64,000 nucleotides of DNA, from assembly GCA_965223165.1 (NCBI GenBank), contig CBDCVQ010000020.1:124001-188000 (forward strand), in the 5' to 3' direction. Positions 26,755-36,700 of the stretch are shown here, one piece after another. Within the stretch, counting starts at the first letter, position 1; every line of letters starts with the position of its first letter. The DNA is from JABDMH01 sp965223165 (GTDB taxonomy: Bacteria; Bacteroidota; Bacteroidia; Chitinophagales; Saprospiraceae). The position numbers were made by a program, and so were the translations under genes. The notes below the pieces were generated by a model. That model saw only the letters and a list, made by a program, of their open reading frames with translations, had not been told where the DNA came from and did not search any database.

Positions 26755-28359
26755 ATGAGGAAGTCATCCCTAGGCCTAATCTTCATTTTCTGCTATCTGC
26801 AGGTATTGGTGTGCCAGGAAGAGGTGACATGGGCCGAGCACATCGGTTGCATCGTCTATACCCATTGCACCCCCTGCCACAATGACAAGGGCATCGCACC
26901 CTTCGCCCTGAGCTCCTACCCCGATGCTTTCGCCTATCGTTACGCCATGGAGGAGGCCATCAGCCAGAAGATCATGCCGCCCTGGCCACCAAATCCGCAC
27001 TACAAACATCTAGCCGGCGAGCGCTTACTCAGCGAGCAGGAAATCCAACTATTCAAAACCTGGGTGGAAGAAGGTGCTGCCGAAGGCGATCCCGACCAGG
27101 CCTTAGAGCCACCGGTGATCGAGACCAACCGCCAGATCCTGGAACCGGACTTCTCCTTTAGACTCCCGGACTACGTCGTGCCCGATCTGCGAGAAATCGA
27201 TCTGTACCGCTGCTTTCGCATCGCGCCCGGCTTTAAGCAGGACAAATACATTACCGGCGTCGAGGTGCTCCCGGGCAATCGGTCGATCGTGCACCATGTT
27301 TTGGTCTATGCCGATACCACCGGGATCACGGAGCAACTGGATGCGGCTGACCCAGGCGCAGGTTATACTTGTTTTGGAGGTATCGGCTCCAACTCGGCCA
27401 TGATGCTGGCAGGATGGGTGCCGGGCTCGGACGCTAACTTTACACCCGACGACATGGGTATTCTCTTACCCGCAGGATCAGACATTGTGGTGCAGGTGCA
27501 TTACCCGGAGGGTTCCGTGGGACAGATGGACTCGACCCGAGTCAATTTTCAGTTCGCGCCGCCGGGAGATACACGCCGAGACTTGGTCAACTTGCCGGTG
27601 TTGAATCACTTTGTGGGACTTTCCGAACCCCTTTTTATTCCAGCCAACACACGCAAGACCTTTCATGCGACCCAGGTGGTCCCCTTCAAGTTGACGGCGA
27701 CAGGTATTGCGCCCCATGCCCATTTGATCTGCGAATCGATGCGGGCTTTTGCCACCACACCTTTTGGTGATACCATCCGGCTGATCGACATCCCCCACTG
27801 GGACTTTGAGTGGCAAGGATTCTATGATTTTCAGCAGCCGGTGGTCCTCCCATTTGGTAGTGTGCTGCATGGTACGGCCACGTACAACAATACGACGAGC
27901 AATCCCCATCTGCCCTTTGAAGTACCCAGAGACGTCTCCCTGGGCGAGGCCACCACCGACGAGATGATGCTCTTCTTTATGTCCCTTGCTTTGTACCAGC
28001 GCGGCGATGAGGATAGGGTGATCGACACGACCAGTCACAAGGTCAATTATCAGGACTGTATGCCAGGCGCGGTCCTGGTAAGCACCCGCAGTCCGGACAG
28101 GGTAAAACCTCATATGGTCCTTGGGCCAAATCCCGCCCACGATCATGTGTTCGTGAGCACAACCGGTGGGGAGGCCAATGACGACTTACAGATCATACTG
28201 GTGGACCTCCTGGGCAATCAGGTCATGAGCTACCCCTTGTCTCCGGGCATCATCGTGCTGGACCTACCATCGACCATGCCGGGAGGCATCTATTACTATT
28301 TCATGCAATCCAAGGGCGAGCCACCGCAGCCCTGGCAAAAGCTGGTGCTCGTCAGGTAG
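26755..28359 (+). CDS. Secreted cytochrome c / copper type II monooxygenase-like protein, T9SS
   Basis: A 534-residue exported protein. Residues 1-20 are a signal peptide. Residues ~30-110 contain a heme c site (CTPCHNDKGIAPF) with a possible axial Met in KIMPPWPP. Residues ~150-440 resemble the two-domain copper-type monooxygenase fold: VHHVLVYAD (His pair), VQVHYPEG and IAPHAHLIC as further His ligands, and TDEMMLFFMSL near the expected Met ligand. The C-terminal ~80 form a T9SS-type sorting domain (GPNPAHDHVFV; MPGGIYYYF). Family members hydroxylate or oxidise organic substrates with electrons that a cytochrome domain could supply. The substrate is unknown. Confidence 0.8.
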   Translation: MRKSSLGLIFIFCYLQVLVCQEEVTWAEHIGCIVYTHCTPCHNDKGIAPFALSSYPDAFAYRYAMEEAISQKIMPPWPPNPHYKHLAGERLLSEQEIQLFKTWVEEGAAEGDPDQALEPPVIETNRQILEPDFSFRLPDYVVPDLREIDLYRCFRIAPGFKQDKYITGVEVLPGNRSIVHHVLVYADTTGITEQLDAADPGAGYTCFGGIGSNSAMMLAGWVPGSDANFTPDDMGILLPAGSDIVVQVHYPEGSVGQMDSTRVNFQFAPPGDTRRDLVNLPVLNHFVGLSEPLFIPANTRKTFHATQVVPFKLTATGIAPHAHLICESMRAFATTPFGDTIRLIDIPHWDFEWQGFYDFQQPVVLPFGSVLHGTATYNNTTSNPHLPFEVPRDVSLGEATTDEMMLFFMSLALYQRGDEDRVIDTTSHKVNYQDCMPGAVLVSTRSPDRVKPHMVLGPNPAHDHVFVSTTGGEANDDLQIILVDLLGNQVMSYPLSPGIIVLDLPSTMPGGIYYYFMQSKGEPPQPWQKLVLVR

Positions 28360-28527
28360 GGGGCGGTACAGACAGCTAAGGGAGCGTACGGCCCCGAGGA
28401 CCTATGGGATGCACCCGATCTCCCCTCGCAGGGATCTCACGAAAAGCCCCTATCTTGTCTATATCACCAAGCTCCAGACCGTGCATGGTCGCATACATCC
28501 CATAGCCTCAAGAATCAAAGCATTGTC

Positions 28528-29265
28528 ATGGAATCACTGAACGTAGAATACTTTCCCAGCAAAGCGGGTAAGTGGCTGGGGCTGGCATCTGCCATCGTGA
28601 CGGTTAGCCTCACCGTCTTAAATGCCTATTGGTCAAAACAGATAGAAACGGTGGATCAGCAGTTGAAGCAACGTGAGGCCGACCTAAAAGCCCTGCAGCT
28701 CGAGCTAGATGCGGGAAAGGAAAAACTGGCCCGCTATACCTTCGTGCACAAGCTGTTTGATGGGGTACTCAACCAGGACCAGGCACAAAAGACCTTGACC
28801 GTCAATCTCATGACCCTGGCACTGACCGAAGAGGAAGCACAGCAGCTCTTTGCCGGCCTACAGGCTTCGGACAATGCCGATGCACGCGATGTCGGCTCGC
28901 TCGGCAGTGATGTTGTGGCGCTCCAGGGTCTGGTGGCTCAAATGAATGACGTGGTCCGACAGAATCGAGTCGGTGCCGTGGAAAAGCTCATCCAGACCCA
29001 CCGTACCAATTCAGCCGCCGTGGACCAGGCCATCAAATTGATCGAACCACCCAAGTTGGAGAATCTCTCGGCCAGCGGTCGGATCAATGTGCTGGTGTTT
29101 CTGTCCAATACGGAGGCCGCTGCCTGGTCCCCCGATCTGATTAGACGGGCTACCAGCGCCATCCATGACATACGTGATCGCTCTGATCGGGGCGTTGCGG
29201 TCATCGGTTCGCAGACCGAAGGCTCGCTCAAACGGCTGGAAGCACATTTGGCGAAGCTAGATTAG
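28528..29265 (+). CDS. Membrane-anchored coiled-coil protein of unknown function
   Basis: A 245-residue protein with one transmembrane helix at about residues 14-34 (LGLASAIVTVSLTVLNAYW) and then a charged coiled coil (about 38-72; QLKQREADLKALQLELDAG). The rest is mostly helical, ending in a Rossmann-like stretch (RINVLVFLSNTEAAAW; GVAVIGSQTEGS). No family is recognised. It stands alone, 115 bp before the propeller gene. Confidence 0.55.
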   Translation: MESLNVEYFPSKAGKWLGLASAIVTVSLTVLNAYWSKQIETVDQQLKQREADLKALQLELDAGKEKLARYTFVHKLFDGVLNQDQAQKTLTVNLMTLALTEEEAQQLFAGLQASDNADARDVGSLGSDVVALQGLVAQMNDVVRQNRVGAVEKLIQTHRTNSAAVDQAIKLIEPPKLENLSASGRINVLVFLSNTEAAAWSPDLIRRATSAIHDIRDRSDRGVAVIGSQTEGSLKRLEAHLAKLD

Positions 29266-29380
29266 GCAGCTTAATGTGCTCGATCACCTTTGAACACCCA
29301 CATAAAGTAGATTTGGCAGACCACCCAGTCACCCTGACTGGCACTTTGAAACAAGCACAACACGAACACAACGCAGACGC

Positions 29381-30661
29381 ATGAACATCCGATCCCGGAC
29401 GCCCCTGACCGGCAGACCCTATTACTCCGGCTTTGCCTATGCACATGACACCTACAATGCCCTCTCGTCGGCCAGCGATGGCTGCATTTACTACATCCTG
29501 TCCTCCGATCGTCATGACGTGGCGGGCAGAATGTATGTGTTCGATCCTCTTACAGAAAACATAAAGTTTCTGGGTGACCTTTCGCAGGTATGTGGCGAAG
29601 GTGGGCAAAAGGTCATTTCACAGGGCAAGAGTCACGTGCGATTTTACGAATGCGACGGACATCTTTACTTTGCCACCCACGTCGGCTTCTACGAGATGAT
29701 CGATGGTATGGAGCGACTCCCGCAACATCCACCATCGGGATTCGGCCTGTATCCGGGCGGGCACTTTCTAGCCTACGATCTGAAAAGCGCAGAATTCCGG
29801 GATCTGGCGGTAGCTCCCGACGGTGAAGGCATCATATCCATGACCATGGATCGGGTCGGCCGACATCTCTATGGGATAACCTGGCCCCAGGGCTACTTCC
29901 TTCACTTCGACCTCAGCACCGGACAACTACACAACCTCGGTCCGATCTCACACCGCGGGGAGGCTGGTATACCCGGCCATGACTACCGCGTGCTCTGCCG
30001 GGCGCTGGTGGCAGACCCGCGATCAGGGCAGGTGTACTTCACCATAGCGGAGGGGGACATTTTCAGTTATCATCCGTCTACAAAGGAGCTAGTGAAAGTG
30101 GACGACGTGCATCTGCGCCTCGACTATGTCGGATCGTATGATGTCCGTCAGCCGGGCTCCATGGCCTACAATTGGCGACAGGCCTTCTGGCATGACCGCG
30201 AAAACGTAGCCTATGCGGTGCATGGCAATTCAGGGTACCTCCTTCGATTCGACCCTAGCAGACGGAAAGTGGAGATTGTGGAGAGACTTACTTCTGAGCC
30301 CTCACGGCGCAGCGGCATGTCCGACGCCTATACCTACGGCTATCTGGGATTTGATTTGGGCCCGGACCAGCGCACGCTGTACTATCTCACCGGTGGACCC
30401 ATCAAAACCCAAAGCCCCAATGCTCCGAAGCAAAAGCTCTCTATGGGGGGTGCCTCTCGATTGGAAAATTTGCATCTCGTCACCTATGACTTGGATCAGG
30501 CCAGCTATTGCGACCACGGACCCATCCTCTATCCCGACGGCTCTATCCCGACCTATGTCAATTCCATCGCCCTTGATGCAATGGGTCACGTCTACACCTT
30601 GGCCCGCTTCAGGCATGAAGGCAGGACCATCCAAGATCTGGTCCGGATTGACCTATCCTGA
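29381..30661 (+). CDS. Predicted beta-propeller protein, cytoplasmic
   Basis: A 426-residue protein with no signal peptide. It has repeated blade-like segments: GCIYYILSSD, HLYFATHVGFYEM, RHLYGITWPQGYFLHFDLST, GQVYFTIAEGDIFSYHP and HVYTLARFRHEG. Such WD40- or SMP-30-like propellers serve as scaffolds, sugar-lactone hydrolases or sensors, and none of the catalytic metal ligands can be assigned with confidence. It is followed 48 bp later by an S9 peptidase, so the two may be co-transcribed. Confidence 0.55.
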   Translation: MNIRSRTPLTGRPYYSGFAYAHDTYNALSSASDGCIYYILSSDRHDVAGRMYVFDPLTENIKFLGDLSQVCGEGGQKVISQGKSHVRFYECDGHLYFATHVGFYEMIDGMERLPQHPPSGFGLYPGGHFLAYDLKSAEFRDLAVAPDGEGIISMTMDRVGRHLYGITWPQGYFLHFDLSTGQLHNLGPISHRGEAGIPGHDYRVLCRALVADPRSGQVYFTIAEGDIFSYHPSTKELVKVDDVHLRLDYVGSYDVRQPGSMAYNWRQAFWHDRENVAYAVHGNSGYLLRFDPSRRKVEIVERLTSEPSRRSGMSDAYTYGYLGFDLGPDQRTLYYLTGGPIKTQSPNAPKQKLSMGGASRLENLHLVTYDLDQASYCDHGPILYPDGSIPTYVNSIALDAMGHVYTLARFRHEGRTIQDLVRIDLS

Positions 30662-30709
30662 GCCGTATGCCGCCGATTGCGTACTTTGAATTAGCAATCT
30701 TGATCGACC

Positions 30710-32746
30710 ATGAAACCTGTATTTGTCTTGATCGCCACGCTTGGTGTACTTCCCTTTTGGGCGCAAGAGTCACACCTACCGACCTTTGAGGAGGTCATAT
30801 CCCTCCATCGCTATTTCAGTCCGCGCATCTCTCCAGATGGACAGCATGTCGTGTTTCAGAAGCGAGTCACGGACTGGGAGGACAATTCCTACCGTACCCA
30901 GCTGTGGCTGTCCAAGCATGGAGATGTACCTTTTCCGCTGACCACTCACCCCACGGCGGGAGCATGGTCGGCCCAGTGGTCTCCGGACAGTCGATGGATT
31001 GCCTTCTTGTCTGATCGGCAGGAAAAAACACAAATCTTCGGCATCCGTATCTCCGGTGGAGAGGCGATCCAACTCTCACATGAAGAAGAGTCGATTCAGA
31101 GCTTTCGATGGTCGCCTGATGGAAAGCAATTTGCCCTCCGCATGCGCAAAGAGGACAAGGACCGCGAGGCGCGAGATGACAAATACGGCGTCTTCGATAT
31201 CGAAGACGATGAATTTCAACTGAGCTATCTATACCTGCTGGCATTTGATCCCGAGGCCAGAAATCCCAGCGAATTGCCTTGCCCGGATGATTCCACGGCC
31301 ACGTGCTTGGAGTGGCCCAAAGCGGACATCCTGATGGACAGCGTGGACTACACGGTCACCGGATTTGAGTGGTCACCCGATGGCAACCACATCGCCTTTA
31401 ACCATCAACCTGACCCCTTGATCAATTCGTTTTTTAAAGCGGACATTTCTCTCATCGATCTGAAGGACAGGCAGATAACCACGCTGGTGCGTCATCCAAG
31501 TTACGACGGCTTCATCTGCTGGGCCCCGGATGGAAAATCGTTCTTATACAGTAGCTCCCTGGAGGACAGCACTTCCAACTACTATAAGAACACACCCATC
31601 TTCGTCCGTCCGCTGGAGGGTCCCTCTCGACGCCTGGCAGCAGACTTCGATGAGGAACTTTTCGGATTCGAATGGCGAACGACCGGTATTTTCGCCAGGG
31701 CCAACCTCCGGACCACCACCCAACTGGTAGAGCTGGATATGGAGACGGATGAGGTGCATGTCATCGACAAGGGACTTCACAATCTGTATTCGTTCACGCT
31801 CTCCGACGACGGCAGCCGAATAGCCTACTACGGAGCCAATCCGGAAAGCCTCCCCGAAGTCTACTTAGGGGACTTAGCGGGTGCGGACGATCGCCGACTG
31901 ACCGATGCCACGGCACAAATCTCAAATTGGAAAACCGCTGACAGCGAAATCATTCGATGGCGCAGTCATGATGGGGCTGAAATCGAGGGCATTTTGCACA
32001 AGCCCAAGGACTATGATTCGACCAGGCAGTATCCTCTGCTGGTCTTGATCCACGGAGGACCTACTGGCATCGATCGCCCAGCCCCGCTGCTCACCTATGT
32101 GTACCCAGCCCTGCAATGGCTATACAAGGGCGCCTTGATCCTCCGACCCAATTATCGAGGATCAGCCGGATATGGCGAAGAGTTTCGCTCCTTGAATGTG
32201 CAGAATCTCGGCGTCGGTGATGCTTGGGATGTGCTCTCAGGGGTGGACCATCTGCAGTCGCTAGGCATGATCGATACGGCTCGGATGGGAGCCATGGGTT
32301 GGAGCCAGGGAGGCTACATTTCTGCCTTTCTCACCACCACGACACCGCGGTTCAAGGCCATCTCGGTGGGAGCGGGCATCTCCGACTGGATCACCTACTA
32401 CGTCAATACCGATATCCATCCGTTCACGCGGCAATACCTTAAGGCGACTCCCTGGGAGGACGAGGAGGTGTACCGTCGGACTTCACCCATGAGCTACATC
32501 AACCATGCCTCCACCCCTACCCTCATCCAGCATGGTGAGTTTGATCGACGTGTACCAATACCCAATGCCTACAAGCTGTTTCAGGGATTGCAAGATGTCG
32601 GCGTCGACACCAGGTTGATCGTGTACAAGGGATTTGGCCATGGAATCAACAAACCCAAAGAATTGCTGGCTGCCAATTGGCACAACTGGCAATGGTTTCT
32701 CAAATACGTGTGGGGAGAGGACGTAATGCTAACGGTTGATCCTTAA
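30710..32746 (+). CDS. Secreted S9-family prolyl-oligopeptidase-like peptidase
   Basis: A 678-residue exported serine peptidase. A signal peptide covers residues 1-19 (LGVLPFWAQ). The N-terminal ~400 residues form a TolB-like or DPP-type propeller (SPRISPDGQHVVFQ; WSPDSRWIAF; WSPDGKQFAL; WSPDGNHIAF). The C-terminal ~250 are the alpha/beta-hydrolase catalytic domain: Ser in GWSQGGYIS (near 530), Asp in GEFDRRVP and His in GFGHGINKP. It cuts short peptides in the periplasm. Its stop is 22 bp from the left end of MITE copy 2. Confidence 0.88.
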   Translation: MKPVFVLIATLGVLPFWAQESHLPTFEEVISLHRYFSPRISPDGQHVVFQKRVTDWEDNSYRTQLWLSKHGDVPFPLTTHPTAGAWSAQWSPDSRWIAFLSDRQEKTQIFGIRISGGEAIQLSHEEESIQSFRWSPDGKQFALRMRKEDKDREARDDKYGVFDIEDDEFQLSYLYLLAFDPEARNPSELPCPDDSTATCLEWPKADILMDSVDYTVTGFEWSPDGNHIAFNHQPDPLINSFFKADISLIDLKDRQITTLVRHPSYDGFICWAPDGKSFLYSSSLEDSTSNYYKNTPIFVRPLEGPSRRLAADFDEELFGFEWRTTGIFARANLRTTTQLVELDMETDEVHVIDKGLHNLYSFTLSDDGSRIAYYGANPESLPEVYLGDLAGADDRRLTDATAQISNWKTADSEIIRWRSHDGAEIEGILHKPKDYDSTRQYPLLVLIHGGPTGIDRPAPLLTYVYPALQWLYKGALILRPNYRGSAGYGEEFRSLNVQNLGVGDAWDVLSGVDHLQSLGMIDTARMGAMGWSQGGYISAFLTTTTPRFKAISVGAGISDWITYYVNTDIHPFTRQYLKATPWEDEEVYRRTSPMSYINHASTPTLIQHGEFDRRVPIPNAYKLFQGLQDVGVDTRLIVYKGFGHGINKPKELLAANWHNWQWFLKYVWGEDVMLTVDP

Positions 32747-32768
32747 GTCGTAGGCCTAACTCCACTCC

Positions 32769-32999
32769 CTAGTAGAGCTTCGCATTAAATCTTGTAGCTA
32801 ATTCTAATGTCTTTGGTCCGCATACTTCGTTGCAAAGCCTCGCCATAGCTACGGCTATGTCTAGCCACCCACCCGCTTTCGCGGTTCCCTCACTTCTCGC
32901 ATTGTCATGCTCGACTCTTCGAGATCGCTCGGTCATGCCTCGTCTGCGAACAAAATCCTATTAGATTTATTCAACATATCTAATGCGAAACTCTACTAG
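32769..32999. mobile_element. MITE-like element, copy 2
   Basis: A 231-bp element with terminal inverted repeats: left 32769-32790 (ctagtagagcttcgcattaa...) against right 32978-32999 (...ttagatgcgaaactctactag on the same class of sequence), 20 of 22 positions pairing. The left and right subterminal parts also pair (aattctaat). The interior has no transposase. Its right edge supplies the TAG stop codon (32998-32996) of the sigma-factor gene on the minus strand. Confidence 0.88.
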
Positions 33000-33571
33000 T
33001 TGGCCGTAGCCAAGTCATAGATCTCGGCCTTCTCTCGTCCTTCTCTGATCTTCCTCCGCAGAAAGGCTTTTGCCTTGGAGAGCTGTGATTTGGACGTGTT
33101 GACTGTGATGTCCAGCAAACTGGCAATCTCCGGATGGGAGTATCCCTCCAGCACATGAAGATTGAACACGGTACGGTAGCCCGTAGGGAGGAGATCCAGA
33201 TATTTTGTGAGTGCTGAGGCGGTATTCATCACGGTGGGTGCCTCCGTCACTGTATAAGACTTGGCATGCTGCTCTGGATCCAAACGGACAAGAGCAAGCC
33301 GATTACGACGCCGAAAGCGCAGACAGGCATTAATGACGACCCGCCTCATCCAGGGTAGCAACGTGCCCTCACTGGGATCAAACTGATGGAGGTCTTTAAA
33401 AATCTGGATGAACCCCTCTTGCAAGAGGTCTTGAGCCTCATCGCTGTCCCGCGCAAAACGTAGGCAAAGCGCATACAAAGGTCCGCGGTGGAGCGTGAAC
33501 AATCGATTCTGGGAGCGTCGATCTCCCATCAGGCACAGTCGGTGGATTTTCTGAAGGTTCTCTTGAGTCAT
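32996..33571 (-). CDS. ECF sigma-70 family RNA polymerase sigma factor
   Basis: A 191-residue sigma factor with the two conserved regions. Region 2 has LCLRFARDSDEAQDLLQEGF and LPWMRRVVINACLRFRRR. Region 4 has LPTGYRTVFNLHVLEGYSH and IASLLDITVNTSKSQLSKAK. It directs RNA polymerase to specific promoters, normally under an anti-sigma factor; no anti-sigma gene lies beside it. It is divergent from the giant repeat protein at 33747, so that gene is a plausible target. The stop codon and last bases lie inside MITE copy 2, so the original C-terminus may have been altered. Confidence 0.9.
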   Translation of the reverse strand: MTQENLQKIHRLCLMGDRRSQNRLFTLHRGPLYALCLRFARDSDEAQDLLQEGFIQIFKDLHQFDPSEGTLLPWMRRVVINACLRFRRRNRLALVRLDPEQHAKSYTVTEAPTVMNTASALTKYLDLLPTGYRTVFNLHVLEGYSHPEIASLLDITVNTSKSQLSKAKAFLRRKIREGREKAEIYDLATAN

Positions 33572-33746
33572 AGTTGGGTAAACAAGGTCTATACGTGAAG
33601 GTTTAAGAAATTAGTTTGTTTAATAATTTTTTATAAAAATTAAACAAAATATTGTCCTTCCAGGCAACCCCTGACCGGCAACTAGTACATGTATAAGTGA
33701 AGACCATTCTTCAAAATGAATTACTAGTTCACCAAATAATCAGAAG
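33572..33746. promoter_or_regulatory. AT-rich divergent promoter region
   Basis: The 175 bp between the sigma-factor gene and the repeat-protein gene. It is the likely site of both promoters, with a strongly AT-rich stretch around 33610-33655. I could not assign a clean TAnnTTTG element in it. Confidence 0.4.
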
Positions 33747-36700
33747 ATGAAACACAAATTTCACTACCTAATTTCTGCTCTGTTCACCCTAGGGATGATG
33801 CTTGTTCCTGAGGGAATAATCGCTCAGTGCGTACCCGGCAAAACGATTAGCTTGTACGGCGGAGGTACGAGCATCGACATATGTGCCACCACCAAGATCC
33901 GCCTGCATCCAGGCTCGGGTGGCCCAAACGTCTTTGCCATCACCAATCCCGAAGGAATCATCGAAGCCATTGAAACCAAGAATGTCATCGACCTCGGAAA
34001 CCTGTCGGCCGGCAACAAACGTATCTACGGCGTCAGTTGGTGGGGTACACTTCACAACCCGGTTGGCGAAGACATTATGACCGCGGAATTCGCCGATTTC
34101 TGCTATGAGCTCTCCGCCAACTTCATCGAGGTCAATATAGCGGGAGGTTCTACCGGCACGATCACACCTACCGTGGCCGACGTATGCCTGGAGGGCGATC
34201 AAGCGTCCCTAATGGCTGAACACACGAACTTTGAAGTGGGTAGCGGCTACGAATTGATCTATGTCCTGACCAGTGGAGATGATCTGGTGATCCAGAATGT
34301 GAATGCCAGTCCGTCTTTTGATGTCACCTCGGCTGGCACATATACGATCCATCCGCTCTTCTACGATCCGGCCACCCTGGATCTAGGTATTGTAGAAATT
34401 GGGGTGACCACCGGATTCGATGTCAATGGGTTGCTGCGTCAAGGGGGAGGAGAGATCTGTGCCGTGCTAGATGTCGCTGGTGCAAAGTTTAGTGTCAACA
34501 GTCCATCCGCCGGAAGCCTGACCGCTCAGCAATCATCCATTTGCTATGAGGAGGACGGGACCACGCTGACCGCCGAAGTCGCGGAGAGCCCAATCGTGCC
34601 CGAAGGCTACGCATCTTTATACGTATTGACTTCTGGCGAAGGATTGACCATCGAGCAGGTAGGTGCCGATCCTACGTTTGATGTGGAAGGATCAGGCATC
34701 TATACGATACACACCCTGGTATATGACCCCAATACACTGGATTTGAGTATTGTAGAGTTTGGCGTGACCACCGGTGTGGACGTCAACGGATTGCTGTCGC
34801 AGGGCGGAGGTACTATTTGTGCCAGCCTGGATGTGGCTGGGGCGCGCTTCTCCGTAGATAATCCGATGGCCGGAACACTCCTACCGGTCGATGCCATCAT
34901 TGGTTGTGAAACGACCGCGACCTTGAGCGCGAGCACGGAACAAGCTCCCTCGGTACCAGACGGCTACAGCGTATTGTACGTCCTGACCAGCGGAGACGAG
35001 CTGACGATTCAGAATGTCAGCGCTGAGCCCACCTTTGATGTATCCGCCGGTGGTTTGTACACCATTCACACCTTAGTATACGACCCCGAAACCCTGGATC
35101 TGGGTATTGTAGAAGTTGGCGTGACCACCGGTGTTGATGTCAATGGGTTGCTACGTCAGGGCGGAGGAGAGATCTGCGCCGCGCTGGACGTCGCGGGGGC
35201 CAAGTTTAATGTCAACAGTCCCTCCGCCGGAAGCCTAACCGCTCAGCAAGCATCGATCTGCTACGAAGAGGGTGGAACCACACTAATCGCCGAAGTGGTG
35301 GAGAGCCCCACGGTGCCCGAAGGATACGCATCTTTATACGTATTAACTTCTGGCGAAGGCCTAACCATCGAGCAGGTAGGCGCCGATCCCACGTTTGATG
35401 TAGAAGGATCAGGCATCTATACGATACATACCCTGGTATATGACCCCAACACCCTGGACCTAGGAATTGTGGAGTTTGGTGTGACCACCGGTGTCGATGT
35501 CAATGGATTGCTTATCCAAGGAGGTGGCACCATCTGCGCCAGCCTGGATGTGGCCGGCGCCCGCTTCTCCATCGATAATCCGATGGCCGGAACACTCCTG
35601 CCCGTGGACACGACCATTGGTTGTGTTGCGACCGCGACCTTGAGCGCGAGCACGGACCAAGCTCCCTCGGTACCAGACGGCTACAGCGTATTGTACGTCC
35701 TGACCAGCGGAGACGAGCTGACGATTCAGAATGTCAACGCCGAGCCCACCTTTGAGGTATCCGCCGGTGGTTTGTACACCATTCACACCTTAGTATACGA
35801 CCCCGAGACCCTGGATCTGGGTATTGTAGAAGTTGGCGTGACCACCGGTGTTGATGTCAATGGGTTGCTACGTCAGGGCGGAGGAGAGATTTGCGCCGCG
35901 CTGGACGTCGCGGGTGCTAAGTTTAATGTCAACAGTCCATCCGCCGGAAGCCTGCAATCTGACCATGCGAATTTGTGCTTTGAGGATGACTCGATAACCA
36001 TTTCAGCCATCCATGCGAGCGAGCCTGTCGCACCGGCTGGTTTCAGTATCATTTATGTGCTTACCAGCGGAGACGATCTCGTCATTCAAAACGTGTCTGC
36101 AGACCCGTCATTTGACGTAGACGAGACAGGTATCTATACCATCCATACGCTTGTGTATGATCCGGCGACCTTGGATCTCGGTATTGTTGAAGTGGGCGTA
36201 ACCACCGGCGTGGATGTCAATGGCCTACTCGTGCAGGGAGGTGGCTCGATATGCGCAGCTCTCGACGTACCCGGTGCGCGATTTGAGCTTGCCAGTCCTG
36301 ACGCCGGAACCCTATCTGCTACGGCTTCAGAAATTTGCTATGCCGGTAGTCCCGTGATGCTGGAGGCGACCACGCAAACCGCCCCCAGTGTGCCCTCGGG
36401 CTATGAGACGATCTATGTCTTGACCCGAGGAAGTGAGCTGACCATCCAGAATGTCAACAGTGCACCTTCCTTTGAGGTGGAAGATGCGGGCTGGTACACG
36501 ATCCATACGTTGGTCTACGATCCCAACACCCTCGACCTTGGCATCGTCGAGATCGGTGTCACAACAGGTGTCGATGTAAATGGTCTTTTGACCCAGGGTG
36601 GTGGATCTATCTGCGCTAGCCTGGATGTAGCGGGCGCTACTTTCAGCGTCGGGCCCGGAGCCGGAACCCTGTCTCCTACGGCAACGGAGGGATGTGAAGA

